DNA of 41,523 nucleotides from Ignavibacterium sp. (GCA_018059515.1 JAGOXU010000002.1:1-41523); one strand, 5' to 3'. Numbered from the stretch's first letter, positions 32,783 through 40,301 are shown. Made by a program: numbers and translations. The notes: generated from the letters alone by a model not told the origin.

Positions 32783-34272
32783 TAAAAATAATTTTTCTTT
32801 TTTTTGTTTTTGCTTCAATAAATATTTTTTCACAAAATATTTTAACCCCGTTAGAAAAAAATAATTATCAAAAAATAACTTCATACACAGAGCTTGCACA
32901 ATTCATTAAAGAAGTTGATGAAGAATCAGATTTGATAACGAGTGAAGTGATTGGAAAATCTATTGAAGGCAGAGAATTATTTGCTGTTTATTTTTCTAAA
33001 AATGGATTTGGGAAAGATGAATCAAAAATAAAAGTATTAATTTTTGCGCAGCAGCATGGCAATGAACAGTCTGGAAAAGAAGGTTCGCTTCTTTTGATTA
33101 ATGAATTATTAAAACCTGAAAATCATTATCTGTTTGATAAAATAGATTTTGCATTAGTTCCACAAATGAATCCTGACGGTTCTGAGAAAAACCAGAGACG
33201 AAATGGTAACAATATGGATTTAAATCGGAATCATTTAATTCTTACCGAACCGGAGACGATTGGACTTCACAATTTATTTAACAAATATCTTTTTGAAGTT
33301 ACGATGGATGTACATGAATATTTTCCTTATGGTGAAACTGACAAGAAGTTTGGTTATAGAGAAAACAATGATGAAGAAGTTGGAGTAACAACAAATATAA
33401 ATGTTTCACAAAAGATTCGGGACGTATCCAAAAACATTTACCTGCCATATATTAAAAAATATTTTAATGATAGAAACTTTTCCTACTTTGAATACACTCC
33501 AGGTGGACCACCCGAGATTGATTACATAAGATACAGCACTTATGATATTAACGATGGGCGGCAAAGTTTGGGAATACAAAACACTTTTTCTTTTATTCAA
33601 GAAGGTATGAATGGAGAAGACGGTTTCATCGAGAACATTAAACATCGTGCCGAAGGACAAATGACTGGAATGCTGGGTTTACTTGAGTTTGCTAATAATC
33701 ATAAAGACGAAATTATAACGCTTGTTCAAAATGAAAGATTGCAACTTATTAATAATACTGTCAGCGATACGGTTGGGATTCAATTAAATCATGTTGCAGA
33801 TGGTACTAAATTAGAACTTCCGCTGCTCTCTTATTATTCAAACAAAGATACAGTCATAACTGTGAATGACTTTCGCCCAATTGTAAAATCAATTTATGAT
33901 GTTATAAGACCTAAAGGATATTTAATTCCCAAAGACCTTAAAGAAGTTATTGACTGGGCAGATAGACAGGAACTTACATATTACGATTACAAAAAATCAA
34001 GTGATGATAAAATTGAACAATATTTTATAAGCGGAATAGATTCAATAGATTTTGAAAGAGATATAATTGTAAATCCAATAGTTGAAGTGAAAGAGTTAGA
34101 AAATAATTTTAAATGTGATAATTACATTTTTATTCCGGTAAATCAGCTAAGAAATAATATGATTGTTATTGCTCTCGAACCCAAATCTGAACTTGGATTA
34201 GTTACATATAAACAGTTTGAACATCTTCTTAAAAAAGGAGAAAATTTTCCAATACTTAGAGTTGTAAATTAG
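32779..34272 (+). CDS. Exported M14-family zinc carboxypeptidase
   Basis: A 497-residue protein with signal peptide (to about residue 19, NIFSQ). The M14 zinc site is clear: His93 and Glu96 in QQHGNEQSG, Arg150 in NMDLNRN, and His179 in MDVHEYF; a catalytic Glu is likely in FIQEGMNGEDG. After the peptidase domain (to about 315) there is a roughly 180-residue C-terminal beta-rich part. M14 enzymes trim C-terminal residues from peptides; some cut gamma-D-Glu-diamino acid bonds of murein peptides. It overlaps the T9SS-sorted S51 gene by 4 bp, so it probably handles that enzyme's products in the periplasm. Confidence 0.9.
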   Translation: MIKIIFLFFVFASINIFSQNILTPLEKNNYQKITSYTELAQFIKEVDEESDLITSEVIGKSIEGRELFAVYFSKNGFGKDESKIKVLIFAQQHGNEQSGKEGSLLLINELLKPENHYLFDKIDFALVPQMNPDGSEKNQRRNGNNMDLNRNHLILTEPETIGLHNLFNKYLFEVTMDVHEYFPYGETDKKFGYRENNDEEVGVTTNINVSQKIRDVSKNIYLPYIKKYFNDRNFSYFEYTPGGPPEIDYIRYSTYDINDGRQSLGIQNTFSFIQEGMNGEDGFIENIKHRAEGQMTGMLGLLEFANNHKDEIITLVQNERLQLINNTVSDTVGIQLNHVADGTKLELPLLSYYSNKDTVITVNDFRPIVKSIYDVIRPKGYLIPKDLKEVIDWADRQELTYYDYKKSSDDKIEQYFISGIDSIDFERDIIVNPIVEVKELENNFKCDNYIFIPVNQLRNNMIVIALEPKSELGLVTYKQFEHLLKKGENFPILRVVN

Positions 34273-34342
34273 AGATATTAGTAAGCAGTAAATACTTTGA
34301 AATCATTAAAACAAAATATTAACAGTTACACAGTCAATTTCA

Positions 34343-34354
34343 TGAATCGATTCA
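34343..34354. promoter_or_regulatory. Perfect 12-bp palindrome upstream of the dehydrogenase gene
   Basis: TGAATCGATTCA lies 81 nt before the ATG at 34436, in the only sizeable gap (163 bp) of this part of the gene run. It could be an operator. No second copy was noticed upstream of other genes. Confidence 0.3.
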
Positions 34355-34435
34355 GTGGATTATAAAATTTCTTCATCTATTTAATTAACACAACAAAAAT
34401 TGTTGTAATCAAAAACATAATAATTTGGAGAAATT

Positions 34436-35575
34436 ATGAAAGTACTTGTTTTAGGTTCCGGTCTAATTGGTCGCCCAATGGCAATTGATTTAGCAAATGA
34501 AAAATCTTTTGATGTTACTGTTGCTGACCTTAGCAAAAATAATCTTGATAAAATTCCTTCAGTGCTTCCAATAAAAAAAGTCCAGATAGATATTTCAAAT
34601 CAAAAAGAGTTAAGTTCATTATTAAAAGATTATGACATTGTGTTAAACGCTGTTCCCGGTTTTATGGGATTTAACACTCTTAAAGAAATTATTAAATCAA
34701 AAAAAAATGTAGTTGATATTGCCTTCTTTCCTGAAGATCCTTTTGAACTTGATGAGCTTGCAAAAAATAATAATGTAACTGCAGTTGTTGATTGCGGTGT
34801 TGCACCGGGAATGAGTAATATTTTATGCGGCTACGCTTATTCAATTCTTGATAAAACAGAAACAATATTAATCTATGTTGGTGGTTTACCAGTTGTGCGA
34901 GAATATCCTTATGAATACAAAGCAGGCTTCTCACCGATTGATGTGATTGAAGAATACACACGTCCAGCCAGGTATATTGAAAATGGAAAATTAGTTATTC
35001 GTCCTGCTTTGTCTGATCCTGAGTTTCTAAACTTTGATGAAGTTGGTACCCTTGAGGCATTTAATAGCGATGGATTAAGGACATTAGCCGATACATTAAA
35101 CGCACCAAATATGAAAGAAAAAACACTTCGTTATCCCGGTCATATTGAAAAAATGCGGATGCTGCGGGAATCTGGATTTTTCAGTCAGGAAGAAATTGAA
35201 GTGAATGGAAATAAAATTAAACCGATAGATTTGACTTCCAAATTATTATTCCCGATGTGGGAACTTAAAGAAGGTGATGAAGAATTTACAGTGATGAAAA
35301 TAATTGTTGAAGGTGAAAAGGATAAAAAGAAAATTAGGTGCACATATAATTTATTAGATCGTCATGATAAAAAAACAAATACTCACTCAATGGCAAGAAC
35401 AACTGGATACACAGCTACGATCGTATTAAGATTAATAGCTAATGGATTGTTTGATAGAAAAGGAATTTGTCCACCTGAGTATATTGGACAAAAACCTGAT
35501 TGCGTAGATTTTGTTCTGAATGGATTAAAAGAACGTGGAGTTATTTATAATCAAGTTGTTGAAAATTTAGGATAA
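34436..35575 (+). CDS. Lysine 6-dehydrogenase / saccharopine dehydrogenase-like oxidoreductase
   Basis: A 379-residue cytoplasmic enzyme. A Rossmann fold (VLVLGSGLIGRPMAIDLA) is at residues 3-20. DCGVAPGMSNILCGYA at about 118-133 is typical of saccharopine-dehydrogenase-like and lysine-6-dehydrogenase enzymes. These oxidise lysine at the epsilon-amino group or make/split saccharopine, using NAD(P). GGAGAAATT precedes the ATG. It opens a second plus-strand transcription unit with the broken PLP gene, HEAT-hydrolase and racemase. It implies that a basic amino acid is among the final products of the locus; the precise substrate is not shown. Confidence 0.82.
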   Translation: MKVLVLGSGLIGRPMAIDLANEKSFDVTVADLSKNNLDKIPSVLPIKKVQIDISNQKELSSLLKDYDIVLNAVPGFMGFNTLKEIIKSKKNVVDIAFFPEDPFELDELAKNNNVTAVVDCGVAPGMSNILCGYAYSILDKTETILIYVGGLPVVREYPYEYKAGFSPIDVIEEYTRPARYIENGKLVIRPALSDPEFLNFDEVGTLEAFNSDGLRTLADTLNAPNMKEKTLRYPGHIEKMRMLRESGFFSQEEIEVNGNKIKPIDLTSKLLFPMWELKEGDEEFTVMKIIVEGEKDKKKIRCTYNLLDRHDKKTNTHSMARTTGYTATIVLRLIANGLFDRKGICPPEYIGQKPDCVDFVLNGLKERGVIYNQVVENLG

Positions 35576-35580
35576 TAAAA

Positions 35581-35984
35581 GTGAGTCACTCGCTAAGTAA
35601 AATACCAACTTTAAAATTGATTAATCTTCCTACTCCTTTAGATGAAGTCAAACGATTAGCAAATAAAATTGGTTTGTCAAAATTATTTATTAAGCGTGAT
35701 GATTTAACCGGATTTGCCTGCGCTGGAAACAAAGCAAGAAAACTTTAATATGATTTTGTAGAAATTGTAATAGGTAAATATGATGCAATGCAAATCTTGA
35801 AAGGATTTTAATTGATCCGATTTATACTGGAAAAGTTATAGCTGGTTTAATTGATTTAGTTAATAAAAATATTATTGATAAAAAGACTCCTGTTGTATTT
35901 ATTCATACAAGCGGAATGCCGATAATATTTTCTTTTGAATCTGAACTTGGTAGTAAAATTAATTGTACAAAGATTCATCCATAA
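35581..35984 (+). pseudogene. Broken PLP enzyme (D-cysteine desulfhydrase / ACC deaminase family)
   Basis: Two pieces of one family are recognisable. The N-terminal piece (35581-35748) reads LINLPTPLDEVKRLANKIG then FIKRDDLTGFACAGNKARKL, the PLP-lysine region, then a TAA where the family has Glu (a GAA to TAA change fits). The C-terminal piece (about 35790-35984, another frame) reads ILIDPIYTGKVIAGLIDLV and VVFIHTSGMPIIFSF, the conserved end. About 200 middle codons are missing. The functional enzyme deaminates D-cysteine or other D-amino acids, or ACC. It begins 5 nt after the dehydrogenase stop, so it was part of that operon. The remainder of the gap to 36099 holds only a hairpin repeat. 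Confidence 0.88.
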
Positions 35985-36009
35985 TAATTTAATGAGATTT
36001 TTTTGTGCA

Positions 36010-36072
36010 GTTTAGTGACTTTGTGTTTTAGTGGCGAATTGTTTTTTGCCACAAAAGCACCAAAACACAAAA
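36010..36072. repeat. Imperfect palindromic repeat
   Basis: TTTGTGTTTTAGTGGC (36020-36035) pairs with GCCAC(...)CAAAACACAAA (36049-36071), with an 8-nt bulge on the right arm. The words GTGTTTTAGTGGC and GCCACAAAAGC are of a type often dispersed in such genomes. It lies between the pseudogene and the HEAT-hydrolase gene, where it may end transcription. Confidence 0.5.
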
Positions 36073-36099
36073 TTTAAAATCATAAATTCAATATTTTAA

Positions 36100-37602
36100 A
36101 TGAAACAAATCATTCTAATCCTTTTGGCAACATTCATCTTAATTGCAAATTTATTTTCACAAGAAATAACTTCATCAGATGAAAAAGCAATTCAATCACT
36201 TATACAAAAATTCAGCGACAAAGATCAATTTGTAAATGGTGATGCGATAAATGAAATAGTAAAGATTGGGGAACCTGCTGTCGAGTACTTAATCAAATCA
36301 TTGCAAGCTGCAGACGAAAATATTAGATGGTGTTCTGCAATAGCATTAGAAAAAATTAGTCCAGCCGGTAAACAAGCAATTCCATTTTTAATTAAAGCAC
36401 TTCAGGATAAAAACACAAATGTAAAATGGTGTTCTGCACTTGCACTTGGTAAATATCAAACTGATGCAAGCTCAGCAATTTCTGAATTACAAAAACTTTT
36501 ATCCGATGAAGATTATGATGTTCGTTGGGCAGCATATATTTCATTAAGTAAGATTGATAGAGGGTCACTTAACATAGTTCCTGATTTTTCAAGTACAATA
36601 GAAAAAATAGAAACTTTGGCTCCGCAATTAATGAACGATTTAAAAGTTCCAGGAGTTTCAATCTGTTTAATTCAGAATAAAAAAATTGCGTGGTCTAAAT
36701 ATTTTGGTATTTCTGACGCTTCATTGAAAACCAAAGTAACTGATAAAACTATGTTTGAAGCCTGTTCAATGAGTAAACCTGTATTTGCATATCTTGTCAT
36801 AAAATTAGTTGAACAAGGTAAACTGGAATTAGATAAACCTCTTTATGATTATCTCCCCGAAAAATTTGTAAGTCAGGATGAAGATTATCCAAAACAAATT
36901 ACTGCAAGAATGATATTATCACATACGAGTGGAATGCCTAATTGGCGAAAGGGGAGTGAAGAGAATGAAAGTCCGCTACCAATTTATTTTAAACCGGGAA
37001 CAAAATTCAATTACTCCGGTGAAGGAATTTATTATCTGCAAAGAGTAGTTGAACACATAACAAATGAATCTTTGGAATCTTTTGCAAAACGAATTCTGTT
37101 TGATAAACTTGGATTAGAATCTACAAGCTTTGTCTGGACTGAGAAATTTAATTCACAAATTTCTACCGGACATAATGAAGAAGGAATCTGTAATGAGCGA
37201 AAAAAATATTTGCACAGCAATGCTGCGTACACGCTTTATACAACGCCTGATGAATATGCAAAGTTTCTTATTGAGCTAGTGAATCCGAAAGATCAAAAAG
37301 ATTTTTCGTTATTCGATTCAATCAGAAAAGAAATGTTAACTCATCAAATTCGGGTTGATACTCGAGATGCTATTGATAGACCCGGAAGAAATTTAGGTTT
37401 ACAGGGATTCAGAGGATTAGGTTGGGTAATTGATTCAACAATTACGGGAGATGTTGTTTATCATAGCGGAGCTAATCAAACAGGATTCAGATGTTATTCT
37501 CAATTCAGTCCAAAGGATGGTTCAGGAATTGTGATAATGACTAATGGAGAAAATGGAAGTGAACTTTGGCAGAGATTAATAAAAGTTATTGGTGATTTAT
37601 AG
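36100..37602 (+). CDS. Exported HEAT-repeat / serine beta-lactamase-like (S12) hydrolase fusion
   Basis: A 500-residue protein. The signal peptide ends LFSQ (residue 21). About three HEAT-type repeats follow (about 25-155: AVEYLIKSLQAADENIRWCSAIALEKI and AIPFLIKALQDKNTNVKW repeats), then a serine hydrolase domain (about 165-500) with Ser223-x-x-Lys226 (CSMSKP), Tyr305-Ser-Gly (NYSGEG) and an HSG motif (VYHSGANQTG) in place of KTG. S12 enzymes include D-aminopeptidases, D-Ala carboxypeptidases and esterases. HEAT repeats usually bind a protein partner. The neighbours suggest action on D-residue peptides, which is inference. Confidence 0.85.
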   Translation: MKQIILILLATFILIANLFSQEITSSDEKAIQSLIQKFSDKDQFVNGDAINEIVKIGEPAVEYLIKSLQAADENIRWCSAIALEKISPAGKQAIPFLIKALQDKNTNVKWCSALALGKYQTDASSAISELQKLLSDEDYDVRWAAYISLSKIDRGSLNIVPDFSSTIEKIETLAPQLMNDLKVPGVSICLIQNKKIAWSKYFGISDASLKTKVTDKTMFEACSMSKPVFAYLVIKLVEQGKLELDKPLYDYLPEKFVSQDEDYPKQITARMILSHTSGMPNWRKGSEENESPLPIYFKPGTKFNYSGEGIYYLQRVVEHITNESLESFAKRILFDKLGLESTSFVWTEKFNSQISTGHNEEGICNERKKYLHSNAAYTLYTTPDEYAKFLIELVNPKDQKDFSLFDSIRKEMLTHQIRVDTRDAIDRPGRNLGLQGFRGLGWVIDSTITGDVVYHSGANQTGFRCYSQFSPKDGSGIVIMTNGENGSELWQRLIKVIGDL

Positions 37603-37645
37603 TGGTAGAATTAAAAGCAGTTTCAAAAATTGTAGAAAGAATTAA

Positions 37646-38773
37646 ATGAAAATTGAAAAGATCGAACTCCGCCACATTAAAATGGAATTAGTTTCTCCAT
37701 TCACCACATCAATGGGAACTGAATACGATGAAGAACATATAATTGTTCGTGTTGATGGAGAAAGCTTTACAGGCTGGGGCGAAAGTGTTGCTGAATCCAC
37801 TCCGTTTTACTCTTACGAAACAGTTACAACAGCGTGGCACATCTTACAGGATTTTTTAATTCCATCAATTCTTGGTAAAGATATTTCAAGCGTTGATGAG
37901 GCAATTACATCTTATGAAAAAGTACGCGGACACAGAATGGCGAAAGCCGGACTTGAAGCAGCATTGTGGGATTTGTTTGCCAAATCAAAAAATATTTCTC
38001 TTTCAAAAATGATGGATGGAACCAGAAATAAAATTGATGTTGGTGTCAGCATTGGTATTCAATCTTCTGTGCCGGAATTGATAAAAAAAATTGAAGGTTA
38101 TCTTGCCGAAGGTTATAAAAGAATAAAAATAAAAATTGCTCCCGGAAATGATATACAATTTGTTAGAGCAGTAAGAAAAGAATTTTCGGACATTCTCTTT
38201 CAGGTTGATGCAAACTCCGCTTATGAATTAAAGCATATAGATTTGTTTAAGCAGATGGATGATTTAAATTTGTTATTGATTGAACAGCCGCTTGGTTATG
38301 AAGATATTTATGATCACTCAAAACTTCAGAAAGATCTTAAAACCCCAATTTGTCTTGATGAAAGCATTCATTCGTTTGATGATACTCGTGCTGCAATTGA
38401 ATTAGATAGCTGCAGAGTTATAAATATTAAACCTGGTCGCGTTGGCGGATTTACTGAATCAAAACTTATACACGATTATTGTGCATCTAAAAATATTCCT
38501 GTTTGGTGCGGCGGAATGTTAGAAAGTGGAATTGGACGAGCAGGAAATGTTGCACTTGCATCACTGCCAAACTTTACCTTACCTGGGGATATATCTGCAA
38601 GCAAGCGTTATTACAAAGAAGATATTGTTGAACCAGAATTTGTTGTTAATAAAGACGGAACAATGGATGTTCCAACCAAACCGGGAATTGGTGTTGAAGT
38701 GAATATGAAGATGTTGGATAAGGTTACAGTTAAGAATAAAATTTATACAGGGCAGTCACGAAATGATTCGTAA
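37646..38773 (+). CDS. OSBS / N-succinylamino-acid racemase-like enolase-superfamily enzyme, C-terminus rewritten by REP DNA
   Basis: A 375-residue cytoplasmic enzyme. Acid-base Lys161-x-Lys163 (RIKIKIAPGND), metal ligands Asp188 (VDANSAY), Glu213 (IEQPL), Asp238 (CLDESI) and second-face Lys262 (NIKPGRVGG) match the o-succinylbenzoate synthase / N-succinylamino-acid racemase (NSAR) family; GHRMAKAGLEAA and WCGGMLESGIGRA also fit. OSBS acts in menaquinone synthesis; NSAR inverts N-acylated amino acids. No men genes are near and the neighbours are peptide hydrolases, so racemase is favoured. The last codons (GQSRNDS) come from a REP repeat; a second copy of the 3' end, with what looks like the native tail, is at 39431-39600. 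Confidence 0.88.
   Translation: MKIEKIELRHIKMELVSPFTTSMGTEYDEEHIIVRVDGESFTGWGESVAESTPFYSYETVTTAWHILQDFLIPSILGKDISSVDEAITSYEKVRGHRMAKAGLEAALWDLFAKSKNISLSKMMDGTRNKIDVGVSIGIQSSVPELIKKIEGYLAEGYKRIKIKIAPGNDIQFVRAVRKEFSDILFQVDANSAYELKHIDLFKQMDDLNLLLIEQPLGYEDIYDHSKLQKDLKTPICLDESIHSFDDTRAAIELDSCRVINIKPGRVGGFTESKLIHDYCASKNIPVWCGGMLESGIGRAGNVALASLPNFTLPGDISASKRYYKEDIVEPEFVVNKDGTMDVPTKPGIGVEVNMKMLDKVTVKNKIYTGQSRNDS
38582..38736 (+). repeat. Direct repeat, copy 1 (3' end of racemase gene)
   Basis: This segment is repeated at 39431-39585, offset 849 bp. The first 66 bases differ at nine positions, mostly third codon positions; the last 89 bases (38648-38736) are identical to 39497-39585. The mobile element at 38751-39422 lies between the copies. 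Confidence 0.93.
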
Positions 38774-38813
38774 CAATATTACACGGCAGTCACGAACCAC
38801 TTCGTGACTGAAG
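38751..38813. repeat. Two left-hand REP sequences
   Basis: The first copy, GTCACGAA (38755-38762) with TTCGTAAC (38767-38774), has one mismatch and supplies the racemase stop codon. The second, CAGTCACGAA (38787-38796) with TTCGTGACTG (38801-38810), is a perfect 10-bp stem with a CCAC loop. Both begin with the 12-base word GGCAGTCACGAA. Confidence 0.9.
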
Positions 38814-38828
38814 TTATAGGAGAAGGAA

Positions 38829-39389
38829 ATGGGAAGAAGAGGCAGATTAAATTTAACCGAAGAAAGTATTTTCTTTGTAACAACTACGATTGTTGATTTC
38901 ACAAGAGTATTCATAAAAGATATTTATTGTGATTTGTTGATAAGGAATATTCTTTACTATCAAAAAAAATATCATTTTATTATTCTTGCTTATGTTATAA
39001 TGCCATCACATTTCCATTGGATCATTATAGTAAACAGTAAGTATGGAACAATCTCTGATATTATGAGGGATATAAAAAAGTATTCTGCCTGGGATATTAT
39101 GGAAGAAGTTGAGAAAAATGACGAGAATTTAACGACTATTTTCAAGAATGCCTCGAAAGGATTTCAAAACCAGAAAAGAAAATTCTGGATGCAGAGGTTT
39201 GATGACGAAGTTATTAGAAATGAAAAGATGTTTTGGACTAAGTTGCATTATATTCACAGCAATCCAGTAGAGGCTGGATTGGTAGGAAGACCAGAAGATT
39301 TTAAATATTCTAGTGCAAGAAATTATATAAATGGTGATCATTCAGTTTTATCTGTTGATACTGAGTATGCTGGAATTGAAATAAAATAG
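38829..39389 (+). CDS. REP-associated tyrosine transposase (RAYT, IS200/IS605-like)
   Basis: A 186-residue Y1 HUH transposase. The metal-binding His61-x-His63 is in MPSHFHWI, and the likely catalytic Tyr141 is in KLHYIHSNPVEAGLV, followed by DFKYSSARNY, a family hallmark. RAYTs are domesticated relatives of IS200 transposases that recognise and probably mobilise REP hairpins by single-strand cleavage. A strong ribosome-binding site (AGGAGAAGGA) precedes the ATG. The gene appears intact and is flanked by REPs in inverted orientation. It sits between the two copies of the racemase 3' end, which implicates it, or recombination around it, in that rearrangement. Confidence 0.93.
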   Translation: MGRRGRLNLTEESIFFVTTTIVDFTRVFIKDIYCDLLIRNILYYQKKYHFIILAYVIMPSHFHWIIIVNSKYGTISDIMRDIKKYSAWDIMEEVEKNDENLTTIFKNASKGFQNQKRKFWMQRFDDEVIRNEKMFWTKLHYIHSNPVEAGLVGRPEDFKYSSARNYINGDHSVLSVDTEYAGIEIK

Positions 39390-39396
39390 CAGCATT

Positions 39397-39420
39397 CTGT
39401 CACGAAATGGTTCGTGACAG
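39397..39420. repeat. Right-hand REP sequence (inverted)
   Basis: CTGTCACGAA (39397-39406) and TTCGTGACAG (39411-39420) form a perfect 10-bp stem with an ATGG loop. Its reverse complement matches the left REP nearly base for base, so the two REPs point toward each other across the transposase gene. Confidence 0.92.
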
Positions 39421-39430
39421 CCTAGGAAAG

Positions 39431-39600
39431 CCGGGAGATATTTCTGCAAGCAAGCGATATTATAAAGAAGATATTGTTGAACATGAATTTCTTGTCAATA
39501 AAGACGGAACAATGGATGTTCCAACCAAACCGGGAATTGGTGTTGAAGTGAATATGAAGATGTTGGATAAGGTTACAGTTAAGAAAAAATCATTCTTATG
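39431..39600 (+). pseudogene. Detached 3' end of an OSBS/NSAR-like racemase gene
   Basis: The frame reads PGDISASKRYYKEDIVEHEF, then a segment identical in sequence to the intact gene's end, then KVTVKKKSFL and stop. No start or catalytic region is present, so it is a fragment. Its stop codon overlaps the ATG of the next gene (ATGA), which suggests this is the original gene end and that the copy before the transposase is the rearranged one. Nine mostly silent differences in the first 66 bases show that the two copies are not a simple recent duplication. Confidence 0.9.
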
Positions 39601-39834
39601 AATTATAAATTAATATTGTTTGCTGTTTTGATGGTTATTGTCGGGATGATAGCCCTTTATCGTAATTGGGAATTACCAGCGAGAGGGGAAGGTAAAATAC
39701 TCTTAATGTCCAAAAAACAGATAAGAAATCATGGCTTTGTAGGTGGATATGCTTCCATAATTATCGGAATAATTATTTTATTATACGTTATTTTTTTTAG
39801 TAGAGAATTAGTTTTTGGAATTACTATTCTCTAA
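39598..39834 (+). CDS. Small two-span membrane protein
   Basis: A 78-residue protein with two hydrophobic segments (about 4-20 and 48-76) separated by a basic cytoplasmic-like loop (GEGKILLMSKKQIRNHG). I do not recognise a family. Its start overlaps the stop of the detached racemase 3' end (ATGA), implying it was translationally coupled to the racemase before the transposase arrived; it may now be poorly expressed. Its 3' end overlaps the convergent Rrf2 gene by 27 bp. Confidence 0.62.
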   Translation: MNYKLILFAVLMVIVGMIALYRNWELPARGEGKILLMSKKQIRNHGFVGGYASIIIGIIILLYVIFFSRELVFGITIL

Positions 39835-40287
39835 CTCCTCAGTAATATTTGTAACAAACAATTCCACTTGCTCCTCGTTACCAAGTAAATCCTGTAAAGT
39901 GATTTTACTTAAGACACCATCAAGCATTGTCTGAATTGTTTTCCACAAAGAACGAATTGAACAATCAATGGAATGTGTGCAGATATTTTCTACCCCTGAG
40001 TGAGTATCACAAAAAGATGATTCGTAAAGTTTTCCACCAAGAGCGGTTAAAACATCTCCGGTAAGAATTTCATTAGCAGATCGCGCAAGTTTATATCCGC
40101 CTGTTTGTCCGCGCGAGCTTTCAATAAATCCGGCAAGACGTAAAGCGCGTAATATCTTTCCAACATTTGCTTCAGAAAGCTTTTCCTCTTCGCTTAGTTC
40201 GGGAATAGTCATTCCTTTATCGGAATCACTTTTCCCGATTCTAAGTAAAAGTCTTAATCCGTATTCTTCTTGTGTACTAAACTTCAT
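39808..40287 (-). CDS. Rrf2-family iron-sulfur transcriptional regulator
   Basis: A 159-residue protein. The N-terminal winged helix matches Rrf2 (MKFSTQEEYGLRLLLRIG; RALRLAGFIESSRGQTGGYKLAR). Three Cys (Cys93, Cys103, Cys109; C-x9-C-x5-C) lie in SFCDTHSG...CTHSIDCSIRSLW and probably ligate a 2Fe-2S or 4Fe-4S cluster, as in IscR/NsrR/RirA-type members. It lies at the end of a minus-strand block with bacilliredoxin and SufT, so control of Fe-S assembly in response to cluster demand is likely. It is separated from the bacilliredoxin gene by a 146-bp array of three hairpins. Confidence 0.92.
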   Translation of the reverse strand: MKFSTQEEYGLRLLLRIGKSDSDKGMTIPELSEEEKLSEANVGKILRALRLAGFIESSRGQTGGYKLARSANEILTGDVLTALGGKLYESSFCDTHSGVENICTHSIDCSIRSLWKTIQTMLDGVLSKITLQDLLGNEEQVELFVTNITEELENSNSKN

Positions 40288-40301
40288 TTGTTTCTCAGTG
40301 T

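Larger units (their letters stand above)
38751..39422 (+). mobile_element. RAYT transposase gene with inverted REP hairpins
   Basis: The unit holds a REP-associated tyrosine transposase gene bracketed by REP hairpins. GGCAGTCACGAA-ccac-TTCGTGACTG on the left (38785-38810) is matched by its inverted counterpart on the right (39397-39422, reverse strand GGCTGTCACGAA-ccat-TTCGTGACAG). A degenerate extra REP (38751-38774) lies to the left. The exact ends are not known. Confidence 0.85.

Noticed and set aside
37646-38773. L-Ala-D/L-Glu (dipeptide) epimerase assignment
   Set aside because: The RIKIKIAPG, NIKPGRVGG and LPNFTLPGDISAS segments fit the OSBS/N-succinylamino-acid racemase branch better than dipeptide epimerases.
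39407-39601. A separate small protein of 64 residues starting at 39407
   Set aside because: The start lies inside a REP hairpin, and the rest is the detached 3' end of the racemase gene; treated as a pseudogene fragment.
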